Shown here one piece after another: positions 45,233 to 54,301 of a stretch of 64,000 bases of DNA; within the stretch, counting starts at the first letter, position 1; each line of letters opens with the position of its first letter. The stretch covers positions 1 to 64,000 of the forward strand of contig JACKOY010000008.1 in NCBI GenBank assembly GCA_024233935.1, read 5' to 3'. The stretch is from Spirochaetales bacterium. GTDB lineage: Bacteria > Spirochaetota > Leptospiria > Leptospirales > Leptonemataceae. Both the position numbers and the translations under genes were made by a program. The notes below the pieces were generated by a model. That model ran no database searches and was not told where the DNA came from. It saw only the letters and a list, made by a program, of their open reading frames with translations.

Positions 45233-46018
45233 TCAGACCCGACTGAAACCGCCATCCACCAGAATTGTCTGCCCGGTAATGTAGGATGCAGCGGGAGAAA
45301 CCAGAAACGCGGCCATGCGGGAAAATTCTTCCGGCGTGCCATAGCGTCCGAGAGGCATGCTTTCCGCGTGGCGCCGGCGAATTTCGTCGGCGCTTGTATT
45401 TTCGCGGGACGCGAGCGATTCGTCCAGCTCCCGAATGCGATCGGTGTCGATGCGACCCGGAGCCAGGTTGTTGACCCGAATGCCAAAAGGCGCCAGCTCA
45501 AACGAAAGGGTTTTTAGAAGCGCAACAACTCCACTGCGAAACACATTAGATAACAGCAAATGGTCGATGGGCTGGCGCACCGAAATGGAGGTCACGGCAA
45601 GGATCGCCGGGCTTTGGGAATTTTTTAAGGCCGGAAGGCAGGCCCGCACCAATCGAACAACGCTCATCAGGGTCAGTTCAAAAGCGCGCTGCCAGGCATC
45701 GTCGTTGAAGGCATCAAAATCTCCGGCCGGTGGCCCGCCCGCGTTGGCGACCACAATGTCGGTTCCGCCCAGTTCGGAAAGGCTGGCCTGAACCCAGGCC
45801 TCAATGTCCTCTGGTCGGGACATATCTGCAGCGTAAGCAAAGCAAGGCGCGCCGGTTTCGCTCTCAATGTGTTCGGCAGCGGTCCGGGCCTTTTGGAAAT
45901 CGCGGCTGCAGAGGCTCACGTGCGCGCCTTCCCGGGCAAGGGCCCGGGCGATGCCGAACCCGAGGCCCCGGCTGGCGGCGGCCACCAGCGCTCGTTTACC
46001 GGTCAGATTCAGGTCCAC
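45233..46018 (-). CDS. SDR-fold protein lacking the catalytic Tyr and Lys
   Basis: 261 residues. The Rossmann motif is ASRGLGFG, and the C-terminal MAAFLVSPAASYITGQTILVDGG is typical of FabG-like enzymes. The Ser of TSISVRQ is present, but the position thirteen residues later, normally Tyr, is Ser (LLLSN), and the Lys position four further on is Arg. So the canonical YxxxK is absent. It belongs with the 3-oxoacyl-ACP-reductase-like SDRs that have lost the motif. It may bind cofactor without classical catalysis. A membrane gene lies immediately upstream, six bases away. Confidence 0.88.
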   Translation of the reverse strand: MDLNLTGKRALVAAASRGLGFGIARALAREGAHVSLCSRDFQKARTAAEHIESETGAPCFAYAADMSRPEDIEAWVQASLSELGGTDIVVANAGGPPAGDFDAFNDDAWQRAFELTLMSVVRLVRACLPALKNSQSPAILAVTSISVRQPIDHLLLSNVFRSGVVALLKTLSFELAPFGIRVNNLAPGRIDTDRIRELDESLASRENTSADEIRRRHAESMPLGRYGTPEEFSRMAAFLVSPAASYITGQTILVDGGFSRV

Positions 46019-46023
46019 AGTTA

Positions 46024-46902
46024 CTAACCGTTCTTGTCTTCAGCTTCGGCATGCGCAACGGAATCGGGCGCGGCAGCGGTCGACTCGCCGTTGTCACGGC
46101 GTGTCAGGCGCTCCAGATCAAGTTCCTTGAGATTGCGGTGCATATCCCGCAGCACAGCTTCGGTAATATCGTGAAACACATCTCCAATTAGATCGTCGCG
46201 TAAGATCTCGACCACGATATCGGAAATGTCGCTGCCCATCATGGCAACCACGCGATTCATAAACGGAATGCGGGCCAGTTCAGCGGTAAAGGACCGACTC
46301 TGCAGCGTTTCGGAGACGGCCGCTCGGATGCGTGGCTCGTGACGTTCGAGGGCCGCGCGGGACAGCGTCGGATAATCCAGACGCAGCATGACTTCCTCCA
46401 CCCTGGTCAAAGAGCGGGCGAAAATACCGTCCGCAATCGTATCGATAATAACATCCCGAAAGCGGAAAGTCAGTTCGCGCGTTACCATACGACTGACGTC
46501 CTGCTCGGCCCGGCCGAGCTTATAGTAGGCTATGGCGAGTTTCGCGGCACGTAAGAGCAAGAAAACGCGCAGTACGGAAAACGGCAGCAGGCCCACAATC
46601 TCGTACCAATGGGCCAGCGCAAAACTTACCCGGGCCTTATCCTTGCGCATTCGCAATAGAAAGTCAATGCCCCAGAAGGTCAGTACGCCAAAGTCATACG
46701 CGATAAGGCCATAGGACACGTTGACCGGGACAATGACCTCAAAGGTGTTGCGAAACATGATGAGCACAACATCGACCGCGGCCAGAAAAATGAGCAGGTA
46801 GTCGCGGCCGGTGCCGGGAATGGCACGCAGCCAATGCCGGAGTCCCCGGCGCGGTTTCGGTTCCGCGCTTTCCGCAGATGCGCCGGAATCCGTTTCGGTC
46901 AT
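46024..46902 (-). CDS. Voltage-sensor-like (ion-transporter-type) membrane protein
   Basis: 292 residues. Four membrane helices in the first 145 residues have the layout of an S1-S4 voltage-sensor domain, with charged DFLLRMRKDKARV and an Arg-containing fourth segment (VLRVFLLLRAAKLAI). There is no pore loop or selectivity filter. The C-terminal 150 residues are helical and soluble. Such sensor-only proteins can be proton channels or regulators, but this is inference. Coupled by a four-base overlap to the small membrane gene upstream. Confidence 0.65.
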   Translation of the reverse strand: MTETDSGASAESAEPKPRRGLRHWLRAIPGTGRDYLLIFLAAVDVVLIMFRNTFEVIVPVNVSYGLIAYDFGVLTFWGIDFLLRMRKDKARVSFALAHWYEIVGLLPFSVLRVFLLLRAAKLAIAYYKLGRAEQDVSRMVTRELTFRFRDVIIDTIADGIFARSLTRVEEVMLRLDYPTLSRAALERHEPRIRAAVSETLQSRSFTAELARIPFMNRVVAMMGSDISDIVVEILRDDLIGDVFHDITEAVLRDMHRNLKELDLERLTRRDNGESTAAAPDSVAHAEAEDKNG

Positions 46903-47207
46903 GCTTCGTCGCTATTGTCCTCAGCGCCACGTCCTACTATATAATTGTAGATAAGACAGAAGCTGAGAGAGAAGAGGATCGAATCGATCACTGCATAAAA
47001 GAGATCCAGAAGAGCGCCGTAGACGTGCTCCTGAACTTCGAGTCCACTGAGAGTCGCCCGAAAAGGGTGTGGATGAACAGAGTTGAAGGCGTCTATGAAT
47101 TCGTGGCCGAACTGAGTTGAAGCGCGAGACCAGATCGTAATGATCAGGATGATAACCGCGAAGATGACCGTGAAGCTGATCGTAAATGCGCGCGTGTTTA
47201 TTTTCAT
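46899..47207 (-). CDS. Small two-helix membrane protein
   Basis: 102 residues from ATG 47207. One strong N-terminal helix (FTISFTVIFAVIILIITIW) and another near the C-terminus (LFYAVIDSILFSLSFCLIYNYIV), with a soluble middle (STQFGHEFIDAFNSVHPHPF). The stop overlaps the voltage-sensor-like gene start by four bases, so the two are probably made together and may form a complex. No family recognised. Confidence 0.6.
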   Translation of the reverse strand: MKINTRAFTISFTVIFAVIILIITIWSRASTQFGHEFIDAFNSVHPHPFRATLSGLEVQEHVYGALLDLFYAVIDSILFSLSFCLIYNYIVGRGAEDNSDEA

Positions 47208-47380
47208 GGATCCCGGGGCCGTTGGGTCGTCATGCAACGCAACCCGGAAAGCACCACCGCTCCGGAAAAGAACGTCAAGCATTTACCTGCGCTTCAAGGC
47301 GATCCCGGACTGCCCGCCCGGACGGCATCGGTCCCCGCGCAGGTCAAGGCGCGGGACCCAAGCGGCCACATTCCACCGAA

Positions 47381-48175
47381 TCAGCCCGGGAGGGCGGCCC
47401 CGGTTTTTGCTCCGGCGAGGCGCCCGGCGATGATCTCAGCACGTCGGGCGTGATCTTGCTGGCGACTCGAAGGCATGGAAGCCAGGTAGCGGTACAGTTC
47501 CAGTTCAAACCGCAGGTTCTGCTCCACAAAGACGGCCGGAGCTTCGCACAAACGGTCGACTGCGAGCACCATATGGCGCGTGTTGATCGTGTCCGGACAA
47601 ATGCCCTGAATGATTCGATCGCTGATCTCAGGGTGAATGCCGCCCCCTACTGAGGTACGCAACCCGGCGTCGCGCGCACGGTTCACAATGATGGCGCAAA
47701 GGCTCAGAACTTCGGGATCGTCGGCGTGACATTTCATGGAGCCGGACAGGTCCGAGCGAGCCGCCGTCAGTTGGTCCAGTTCCGCCGCTTCGGGAGCGCT
47801 GAGAATCTGTTCCATCGCGTGAAAGGCCGTAATGGTCTCCAGATTGATGCCTTTGACCATACGATCATAGATCACGCTACCGAGCACGGAGTGCAAAGAT
47901 TCAATGAATTTCTCCAGGGCGTAGGTGGACTCAATCATCGGCGCGATCAATCCATCCACACCGGCGCTGGCAAGCTCGCGAATGTCGTTCCGGGCTTCGG
48001 CGCCGCCGATCTTCGCATAGACCGGCACGATATCGTCGCTGATGGCGCGCAATAGCCGCACCTCTTCAAAAGCCATGTCCTCTACTTCGGTTCCAGTTTT
48101 CAGCGCAACCAGGGCGGCACGCTCGTGCAGATCGCGCAAAATGTGACGCAGGCGGGCAAAGGAGGTCGTTGGCAT
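47381..48175 (-). CDS. HpcH/HpaI aldolase / citrate-lyase-beta-like TIM barrel
   Basis: 264 residues, cytoplasmic. The pattern AALVALKTGTEVEDM, then DIVPVYAKIGGAEARND and VDGLIAPMIES, resembles pyruvate/PEP-binding barrels of the HpcH/HpaI-citrate lyase beta superfamily. The late GLRTSVGGGIHPE adds to this. Reaction unknown. It lies next to, and divergent from, the crotonase gene, which could place both in CoA-ester or organic-acid metabolism. Confidence 0.65.
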   Translation of the reverse strand: MPTTSFARLRHILRDLHERAALVALKTGTEVEDMAFEEVRLLRAISDDIVPVYAKIGGAEARNDIRELASAGVDGLIAPMIESTYALEKFIESLHSVLGSVIYDRMVKGINLETITAFHAMEQILSAPEAAELDQLTAARSDLSGSMKCHADDPEVLSLCAIIVNRARDAGLRTSVGGGIHPEISDRIIQGICPDTINTRHMVLAVDRLCEAPAVFVEQNLRFELELYRYLASMPSSRQQDHARRAEIIAGRLAGAKTGAALPG

Positions 48176-48325
48176 GGTCCTTGTTCCTCTCTATATAGCA
48201 GTGTCGGCCGTCTGGCGGCGGAGTTAATCCAAAAACCAGAAATTCCCGTGGTGAATACGGCCCGGCGGGAATCCCTGTCCAGGTTTTTGATGGCAAAATG
48301 ACGCCCATCTGCAGACCATGCGCGC

Positions 48326-49096
48326 ATGTCTGTAGTCATCGTAGAGAAGCGAGAACGGCACGCGGTGCTTACCATCTCCCGGGAAAAGGCCCTGAATGCC
48401 CTGAATGGGGAAGTGCTTGCGGCACTGATTGCCGCTATGGCGGACCTGGAAGCCGACGGGGCCATGCGGGGTGTCGTCATCACCGGCGCGGGCGAGAAAG
48501 CGTTTGTGGCCGGCGCTGATATTGCGGCCATGCGCGACCTGAAACCGGCCGAAGCGTCCGCTTTCGCCGCTGAGGGGCACCGCGCCATGAATGCCGTGGC
48601 GGAATCCCGGCTGATTTCGATCGCCGCCGTCAACGGCTTTGCCCTGGGCGGCGGCCTGGAACTGGCATTGGCCTGCGATCTGCGGATCGTCGCAGAGAAC
48701 GCGAAGCTGGGCCTACCGGAAGTGACCCTGGGTTTGATCCCCGGTTTTGGCGGCACGCAAAGACTGCCCCGCGTGGTCGGGCGCGGCATCGCTCTGGAAA
48801 TGATTCTCAGCGGAGACATGATCGATGCGACCCGCGCGGCACAGATCGGGCTCGCGAATCGCGTCGTTGCGTCCGGTTCCGCTCTGGCAGAAGCCGAAGG
48901 GATGATGAAAACTCTCTCTACCCATCGGTCAGCCGTCGCCCAGCGTGCGGCGCGCCAGGCGGTGTACGAGGGCGCTGACACCAGTCTGGCGAAAGGACTG
49001 GAACGGGAAATCGACCAATTTGCGAACCTCTTCAAAAGCGATGATCCCCGCCTCGGCATGGGCGCGTTTCTGGAAAAACGCAAACCCGAGTTCTAG
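48326..49096 (+). CDS. Enoyl-CoA hydratase/isomerase (crotonase family)
   Basis: 256 residues. Crotonase oxyanion-hole motif AGADIAAM, then GFALGGGLELALACDLR and LPEVTLGLIPGFGGTQRL, with both catalytic Glu positions of a hydratase present (one in GGGLELAL, one in LPEVTLG). Probably hydrates trans-2-enoyl-CoA in fatty-acid oxidation. A GGDEF/EAL gene begins 25 bases later. Confidence 0.93.
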   Translation: MSVVIVEKRERHAVLTISREKALNALNGEVLAALIAAMADLEADGAMRGVVITGAGEKAFVAGADIAAMRDLKPAEASAFAAEGHRAMNAVAESRLISIAAVNGFALGGGLELALACDLRIVAENAKLGLPEVTLGLIPGFGGTQRLPRVVGRGIALEMILSGDMIDATRAAQIGLANRVVASGSALAEAEGMMKTLSTHRSAVAQRAARQAVYEGADTSLAKGLEREIDQFANLFKSDDPRLGMGAFLEKRKPEF

Positions 49097-49120
49097 AATG
49101 CGGGGAGGGTCCGGCAAAGA

Positions 49121-52100
49121 GTGCACCCTTTCTTAGAAGAGCAGTTCGAACGCATTGAGAAAATTGTACCGGGCAATCGCGTTCGGTTGCAACCCATCTT
49201 TGAAGCCATCGATCGAACGATGGTGGAGAAGAGCGCAGCCGGTAGCTCGCATGCACATAGCGAAAGTCAGTCCGGAGATAGGCGCGCAGCCCCGGACCTG
49301 TTTAACGACCTCCTCACTCATTCGCCGTACTGTTTTTGTATTCTGGTCGATGGCCGAATCGAGGTGATCAACATAGCCGGACTGAATCTGGGCCGTCCGC
49401 AATCGCGGCAGGACGTGGTTGGTCATTCCCTGTTTGAGTTTCTAGATCCGGATTGCGTTGAACGAGCGCGTGCAGATCTGGCACTGGTAGAAAAAGGAGA
49501 AACGGTACTCCTGAGAGAGTACCAGCTACGGGCTCCGGACGGCACGACCCTGCCGATCGAAGTGTCGGCCGGACCTGCCCAGTACCGCGATCGTCCGGCC
49601 GTTCAGGTGTTGTATCGCGAACTTTCCACTTCGCGAAAGGCGCAGGTCCTACTCGGAAAAATCGTCACCGGAATCTCGAAACACACAGGCCGCGAATTTC
49701 TGAGCCAGCTCCTGATGAACCTTGGACAGAGCCTGCATCTGCAGGCGGCCCTTTTGGCGACCCGGGACCGGCAAGATCCGTCCGTCACCCGCATCGCAGC
49801 CAGCTGGAGGGAGGATGGCCGCGAAGTTCCGGACTGCATTTTGCCGGCAGAGATCTTCACAGCCGGCGGCAAGGATGCGAAGATTCAACGCGGGGATTTG
49901 TATCGGGATATGCCGGGACTCTTGAAGCTGGGCCTTGGGGATATGCAGCTCATGGCCGCAATGCCGATTGATGATCGCGACGGCAATCGACTCGGTTGGC
50001 TTGCGGCTTTCGGACGTCATGCACTGGAAGACGTATCGCTTGAAGTGCTCGCGTTGCGCATCTTTGCGGAACGCGCCGGCGCAGAACTGGAACGTGCCCG
50101 GGCTGAGGCATTGGCCAGAGAAAGCGAACAAAGTTTTCGCACGCTCATGGAGGCCGCCGCCGACGGCATTATTGTAACGGACCCTGCCGGCTATCTGAGC
50201 TATGCAAATCGCCACATTTGCGAAATGCTCGGCGTCACAAGCGAAGAGCTTGTTGGCCGGCAACTGGGCGAGTTTTTGCCAGAGGATGAGCGGCGTCGGT
50301 TGCGCCGGGATTTCCGCAAGCTTTTGGGTGGTCGTGCTCTCCGTCTCGAAAGGAATCTACGTTCCGCCTCCGGCGAAACCCTGCGTTGTGAAATCAGCGC
50401 GGTCCTTCTGGAGGATGGACGAATCCAGGCCATTGTCCGCGACATGAGCGAGCGCTATCGTCTGGAAGAGGAGCGCGCCTCGTATTTGGAAACCCTGGCC
50501 ATGCTGGATGAGGTGGCCATTGAACTGGACCGGGAACGGCGTATCGTTAGGGTTAGCGAGTCCTGGGACCGCCTGCTCGGTGCAGCGGAAGAGTCACCAC
50601 GCGGTCAGGAAATCGAGTCTCTGATTCACGAGGACTACCGTTACTTCCTTGTACAAAATCTGGAAGCGGTGCTCCGCGGTCAGAAAAACTCGGTGAACGT
50701 GCACGTTCCGGTCCCGGCGCCCGATGGCAGCACAAACGTCTGGATTGAAGGCCGCTTCATTGCACGGGCGGACCGAACGGGAAAGGTGACCGGTCTGCGC
50801 GGCGTTCTACGCGACGTAACTGTCGACCATCTAACAGATCGGCAGATCACGTTTTACGCCTACTTCGATAGTCTGACAGGTCTTCCCAACCGAATTCGAA
50901 TGGAAGAGCATCTGGCGCGATGTTTGAGTCGCGCCGAACAAGAAAAGCGAAAACTGGCCCTGGCGTTCATCGATCTGGATAACTTTGACGAGATCAACAA
51001 CGTGATGGGGCATCGTTCGGGAGACCGTGTGATGCTGTTCGTGGCCGATCGACTACGCGCCGGGGCCCAGAGCAGCCATAGTCTGTACCGATGGGGTGGA
51101 GACAAGTTCGTGCTTTTGATCACCGACGACCGCGAAGTCCAGAATCTGAACGCGACCGGTCAGCGGCTTCTCGAACAATGCCGGACTCCGATCATTGTGG
51201 ATGGCGAGCCTTTGCACGTTTCGTACAGCATCGGCTTTGCAATCTATCCGGAGGACGGCCTTACGACGGACATGCTGATGGGGGAGGCCAACCGGGCCCT
51301 CGGTTACGCAAAGTCCCAGGGCAAATTCTCTTACAAGGTCGCAAAAGAAGTACCCCGCAAGGGTTTCTACCGCGATCAAATACAAATCAAGAGTGACCTT
51401 TCCACCGCCATTAAGGAGGGCGCTATCCAGCCTTTCTTTCAGCCCGTCGTGGACGCCCACACCCGGCGCATTGTTGGCATGGAAGCCCTGGCGCGCTGGC
51501 CCAATCGACACGGACGACACGCGGTAAGCCCATCGTTCTTTATTCCCATGGCCGAAAGCATGGGGTTGATTGATCAGTTGGGCAACCTGGTCATGGAAAG
51601 TGCGCTCTCGCTCAAGCGCGAACTCAAAGACGCTGGCCACAATTTAAGGCTGTCAGTCAACGTCTCGCGCCGGCAACTCTTTGAGCCCCGCCTGGTGGAC
51701 CAATTGCTGAAAAAGGTCGCGGAGCACGCAATCACACCCGGAGAGGTTACGCTTGAGATCACGGAGAGCATTGCGATGCTCGAAGTGGATTTCGCCATCC
51801 AGAGGTTGCGTGCGCTGTATGAAGCGGGATTTCAACTGTCGATCGATGATTTTGGCACAGGCTATTCGACGCTCTCGCAACTGCACGAGATGCCGGTCCA
51901 CGAAATCAAGATCGATATGTCTTTCGTTCGACGACTCGATACCTACGAAGGTCTGCAGGTAGTCCAGGCCATAACCAATATGGGTCGTGCGCTTAAACTT
52001 GATGTTGTCGCGGAGGGCGTGGAAAGCGCCACCACCGCGGGGCAATTGGCCGATCTGGGCGTAAACCTCCTGCAGGGGAACCTCTTTGCGGCCGCCCTGC

Positions 52101-52189
52101 CGGCCCGAGAGCTGCGATGTCTGCTGGATGAATTCCCGGACGGCCTTCCGATGCGTGAAGAACCGGCAACGGGCCTGCCGGGGAAATAG
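49121..52189 (+). CDS. PAS-GAF-PAS-PAS-GGDEF-EAL c-di-GMP protein with GGDKF motif
   Basis: 1022 residues, GTG start at 49121, no membrane helices. PAS (about 62-165), GAF-like (about 190-330), two more PAS (about 340-590), GGDEF (about 600-750) and EAL (about 765-1005). The active-site loop of the cyclase domain reads GGDKF (about 658-662) instead of GGDEF or GGEEF. The EAL domain is intact: EAL near 788, NVSRRQ, DDFGTGYS, KIDMSFV and EGVES. Likely a c-di-GMP phosphodiesterase whose degenerate GGDEF part may bind GTP as a regulator, though residual cyclase activity cannot be excluded. Confidence 0.93.
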   Translation: MHPFLEEQFERIEKIVPGNRVRLQPIFEAIDRTMVEKSAAGSSHAHSESQSGDRRAAPDLFNDLLTHSPYCFCILVDGRIEVINIAGLNLGRPQSRQDVVGHSLFEFLDPDCVERARADLALVEKGETVLLREYQLRAPDGTTLPIEVSAGPAQYRDRPAVQVLYRELSTSRKAQVLLGKIVTGISKHTGREFLSQLLMNLGQSLHLQAALLATRDRQDPSVTRIAASWREDGREVPDCILPAEIFTAGGKDAKIQRGDLYRDMPGLLKLGLGDMQLMAAMPIDDRDGNRLGWLAAFGRHALEDVSLEVLALRIFAERAGAELERARAEALARESEQSFRTLMEAAADGIIVTDPAGYLSYANRHICEMLGVTSEELVGRQLGEFLPEDERRRLRRDFRKLLGGRALRLERNLRSASGETLRCEISAVLLEDGRIQAIVRDMSERYRLEEERASYLETLAMLDEVAIELDRERRIVRVSESWDRLLGAAEESPRGQEIESLIHEDYRYFLVQNLEAVLRGQKNSVNVHVPVPAPDGSTNVWIEGRFIARADRTGKVTGLRGVLRDVTVDHLTDRQITFYAYFDSLTGLPNRIRMEEHLARCLSRAEQEKRKLALAFIDLDNFDEINNVMGHRSGDRVMLFVADRLRAGAQSSHSLYRWGGDKFVLLITDDREVQNLNATGQRLLEQCRTPIIVDGEPLHVSYSIGFAIYPEDGLTTDMLMGEANRALGYAKSQGKFSYKVAKEVPRKGFYRDQIQIKSDLSTAIKEGAIQPFFQPVVDAHTRRIVGMEALARWPNRHGRHAVSPSFFIPMAESMGLIDQLGNLVMESALSLKRELKDAGHNLRLSVNVSRRQLFEPRLVDQLLKKVAEHAITPGEVTLEITESIAMLEVDFAIQRLRALYEAGFQLSIDDFGTGYSTLSQLHEMPVHEIKIDMSFVRRLDTYEGLQVVQAITNMGRALKLDVVAEGVESATTAGQLADLGVNLLQGNLFAAALPARELRCLLDEFPDGLPMREEPATGLPGK

Positions 52190-52223
52190 TTGCCCCGTAG
52201 CCGAAGCCCGCGAATCCTGGGCC

Positions 52224-53168
52224 ATGCATGCTCCCGTCGCACGATTGCGAAACCTCATCCTCGTCCTTTTCCTACTCAGCGCCCCCACCGCGTCCTTCGC
52301 CCAGGCCAGTCTGATCGACTTTGGGAGTGTGGTGGGTAGCCTGAGTCCGACCGCTCCGCAATCGACTTCGGAAATCATCGCGGCATCTAAGACCGTCTCC
52401 AACGCTCTCAGCGGTCAACGCGCGTTCTTTTTCGAAGCCGATTCCGAAACCCGTTCCCCGTTGCTCTACCCGCAGTTTGGATACGGAATGACATTTTTGG
52501 ACGACTTTCTGTGGGAATTCAAAGTACTCTGGGACAAGACCAGCGAAACAGATCGAACTTTTGTTGGAACCAACAATGACTTTCTACTGGAGCGCCAGCG
52601 CACGGACGAAAGCGAGTTCAAGTTCGCGCTCGGGTACAATTTTGCGGCCGAGCACCTGGTAAAAGTCGGCTGGGGTTGGTCCTGGTTAAACTCACCGGGC
52701 GAACAGTTGTTGATACGGGGCGGCGCCTTCGGTGCTTATGGCCCGGGCAGCACCGACCAGAGCTCCCAGGGACCGCTCGCAGGACTGGAGTTTAACTTCC
52801 CGCTGGAACTTTTCGGCACCAGCGATCGCATCTACTTCTATACAGACCTCTACTACCAGCTGGCCCGTGGGAACCTGAACTTCAACTCGTACGCCGTTGG
52901 CCCCAATTACACGAGCGTTATCGATGGCAACACCAGCATCGAGGCGCATAGCGCAACGGCCTTCGTCGGCTTCAAGTTTTACGTTTATGAGGTCTATGGA
53001 ATCAAGCTGAGCTACTTTTTCCAGCGCTCTTTCAGCCGGGTATTGAATCTCGATGGATACTTGTACGAAAACAGCATTTTCATTCCGCTCGTGAAACCCA
53101 ACCCGCGCGAGATTATTACTGGTGATTTCAGGGGATTGTACATCGGTTTTACGACAAAGATGGAGTAA
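52224..53168 (+). CDS. Putative outer-membrane beta-barrel protein
   Basis: 314 residues. ATG at 52224 begins a signal peptide (LILVLFLLSAPTASFAQ). The mature protein alternates short hydrophobic strands and turns (FKFALGYNF, VKVGWGWSW, TAFVGFKFYV, GIKLSYFFQ), ends with FRGLYIGFTT, and is rich in Tyr, Phe and Gly, typical of an outer-membrane barrel. It could be a porin or surface protein. The next gene begins four bases after the stop. Confidence 0.68.
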   Translation: MHAPVARLRNLILVLFLLSAPTASFAQASLIDFGSVVGSLSPTAPQSTSEIIAASKTVSNALSGQRAFFFEADSETRSPLLYPQFGYGMTFLDDFLWEFKVLWDKTSETDRTFVGTNNDFLLERQRTDESEFKFALGYNFAAEHLVKVGWGWSWLNSPGEQLLIRGGAFGAYGPGSTDQSSQGPLAGLEFNFPLELFGTSDRIYFYTDLYYQLARGNLNFNSYAVGPNYTSVIDGNTSIEAHSATAFVGFKFYVYEVYGIKLSYFFQRSFSRVLNLDGYLYENSIFIPLVKPNPREIITGDFRGLYIGFTTKME

Positions 53169-53172
53169 TCCG

Positions 53173-53427
53173 ATGTCGCGGGCGAATGTTTCCGGTTTCC
53201 CGGGGAAGGCGCGCTGGCTCTTTTATCTGGCGCTGCTCTCAGGCTTGCTCTTGCTGGCGAACGCGCCCGCCCCGTGGTGGCCCTGCGACGGCAAAGCACC
53301 GGGGGACCCCTGCCTGTATGGATACAGCTGCTCGAATAGTAACGGGCGTTGTGCGATCACCGAACCGTGCGAAGATGATCCGAGCACTCCGATCAACGAA
53401 TGCCTGCGATGCGATACGCGGTTGTAG
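53173..53427 (+). CDS. Small Cys-rich exported peptide
   Basis: 84 residues from ATG 53173, which has GGAG seven bases upstream. One hydrophobic segment (WLFYLALLSGLLLLANA) is followed by about 40 residues with seven Cys (CDGK, CLYGYSCSNSNGRC, CEDD, CLRC). The spacing suggests a disulfide-bonded extracytoplasmic domain. No family recognised. Its last 28 bases overlap the next membrane gene in a different frame. Confidence 0.6.
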   Translation: MSRANVSGFPGKARWLFYLALLSGLLLLANAPAPWWPCDGKAPGDPCLYGYSCSNSNGRCAITEPCEDDPSTPINECLRCDTRL

Positions 53428-53771
53428 TCCAGCTCACAGCGCTCTTCATCACAATCGGAATTGAATGCTGCGTAGCGTCCGTGTTCTTCTTTGCCGGCCG
53501 AGTGGATAACCGATGGCGCAACCTGTTGATCGTGGCCGCGACGAACGTGGTGACCCACACGCTATTCTGGAGACTGCCCTGGAGCGCATTGGGATGGCCG
53601 CCGGCCCAGGCCATCACGATTCTTGCGGCCGAAGTTGGCATTGCCCTGTTGGAGGCGATCGTTTGCTGGCGGCTGGTCGGTCTTCCGCGGTGGGAAGCGC
53701 TTGGTCTTGCGATTGTGATGAACGGCGGCTCGTTTGGCCTGGGACCAATCGCCCTGGCATACGTAGTCTAA
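53400..53771 (+). CDS. Small membrane protein overlapping the Cys-rich gene
   Basis: 123 residues, about four hydrophobic helices. It begins inside the Cys-rich gene (ATG 53400, or 53409 for MRYAVV). Features include the paired Cys in GIECCVAS, NVVTHTLFWRLPW, and a late Gly-rich helix. Overlap implies the two products are made together, so the exported peptide may work with this membrane partner. No family recognised. Confidence 0.6.
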   Translation: MPAMRYAVVVQLTALFITIGIECCVASVFFFAGRVDNRWRNLLIVAATNVVTHTLFWRLPWSALGWPPAQAITILAAEVGIALLEAIVCWRLVGLPRWEALGLAIVMNGGSFGLGPIALAYVV

Positions 53772-53802
53772 TCCTGGAAAACCGACCGGGCCATTTCAGA
53801 AA

Positions 53803-53848
53803 AAGGGCGGAGCGCGCGCCCCGCCCTTCACCGATCCTAAAAGGGATC
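53803..53848 (-). terminator. Terminator with two tandem hairpins
   Basis: AAGGGCGG (53803-53810) pairs with CCGCCCTT (53821-53828). On the minus strand the stem ends in CTTTTTC, a T run. A second hairpin GATCC/GGATC (53833-53848) lies just after the stop of the minus-strand gene. It separates two convergent genes and mainly terminates the minus-strand one. Confidence 0.7.
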
Positions 53849-53851
53849 AGG

Positions 53852-54136
53852 CTACGCGTCTTTCAGGTGCAGCACATAGTAAGCTGACAACCAGACGGTA
53901 CCCACGGCCACGCCCACGAAGGCCAGCATGGCCACGACATAACCGATAAGCGGTTGTATCGTGCCAATAAGACCAATCGTTTCGGCAACGATGCGGGTGG
54001 TTTCTCCCAGCAAAAATAGGAGCCCGGCCAGGCCGATCAGGTGGTAGATCTTTCTGGTTCCGGTCGGCACCCGCGCAAAACGCGCGAATACCGGCACGGC
54101 GAGTAACGCAAGCCCGAAGATTGTTATCTGGCTCAT
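53852..54136 (-). CDS. Small membrane protein
   Basis: 94 residues, three hydrophobic segments separated by a basic loop (VPTGTRKIYHLIG). Contains GETTRIVAETIG between helices. Not recognised. It is followed by a good terminator, which supports it being a separate transcript. Confidence 0.6.
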   Translation of the reverse strand: MSQITIFGLALLAVPVFARFARVPTGTRKIYHLIGLAGLLFLLGETTRIVAETIGLIGTIQPLIGYVVAMLAFVGVAVGTVWLSAYYVLHLKDA

Positions 54137-54301
54137 GATTCGCCTCCCCCCTCGGTTTCCGAATCGTCAGCGACCGAACCGGGCCAAGGGTTTCTAGCTA
54201 CAAGGTACTCGGCGCTCCGCAGATCGCGGACAAAAATTGGCGAAACGATTGCCAGGGTCCAAACCGATTGACTGTAATATTCCGGATATTCTTTTCGTCT
54301 A

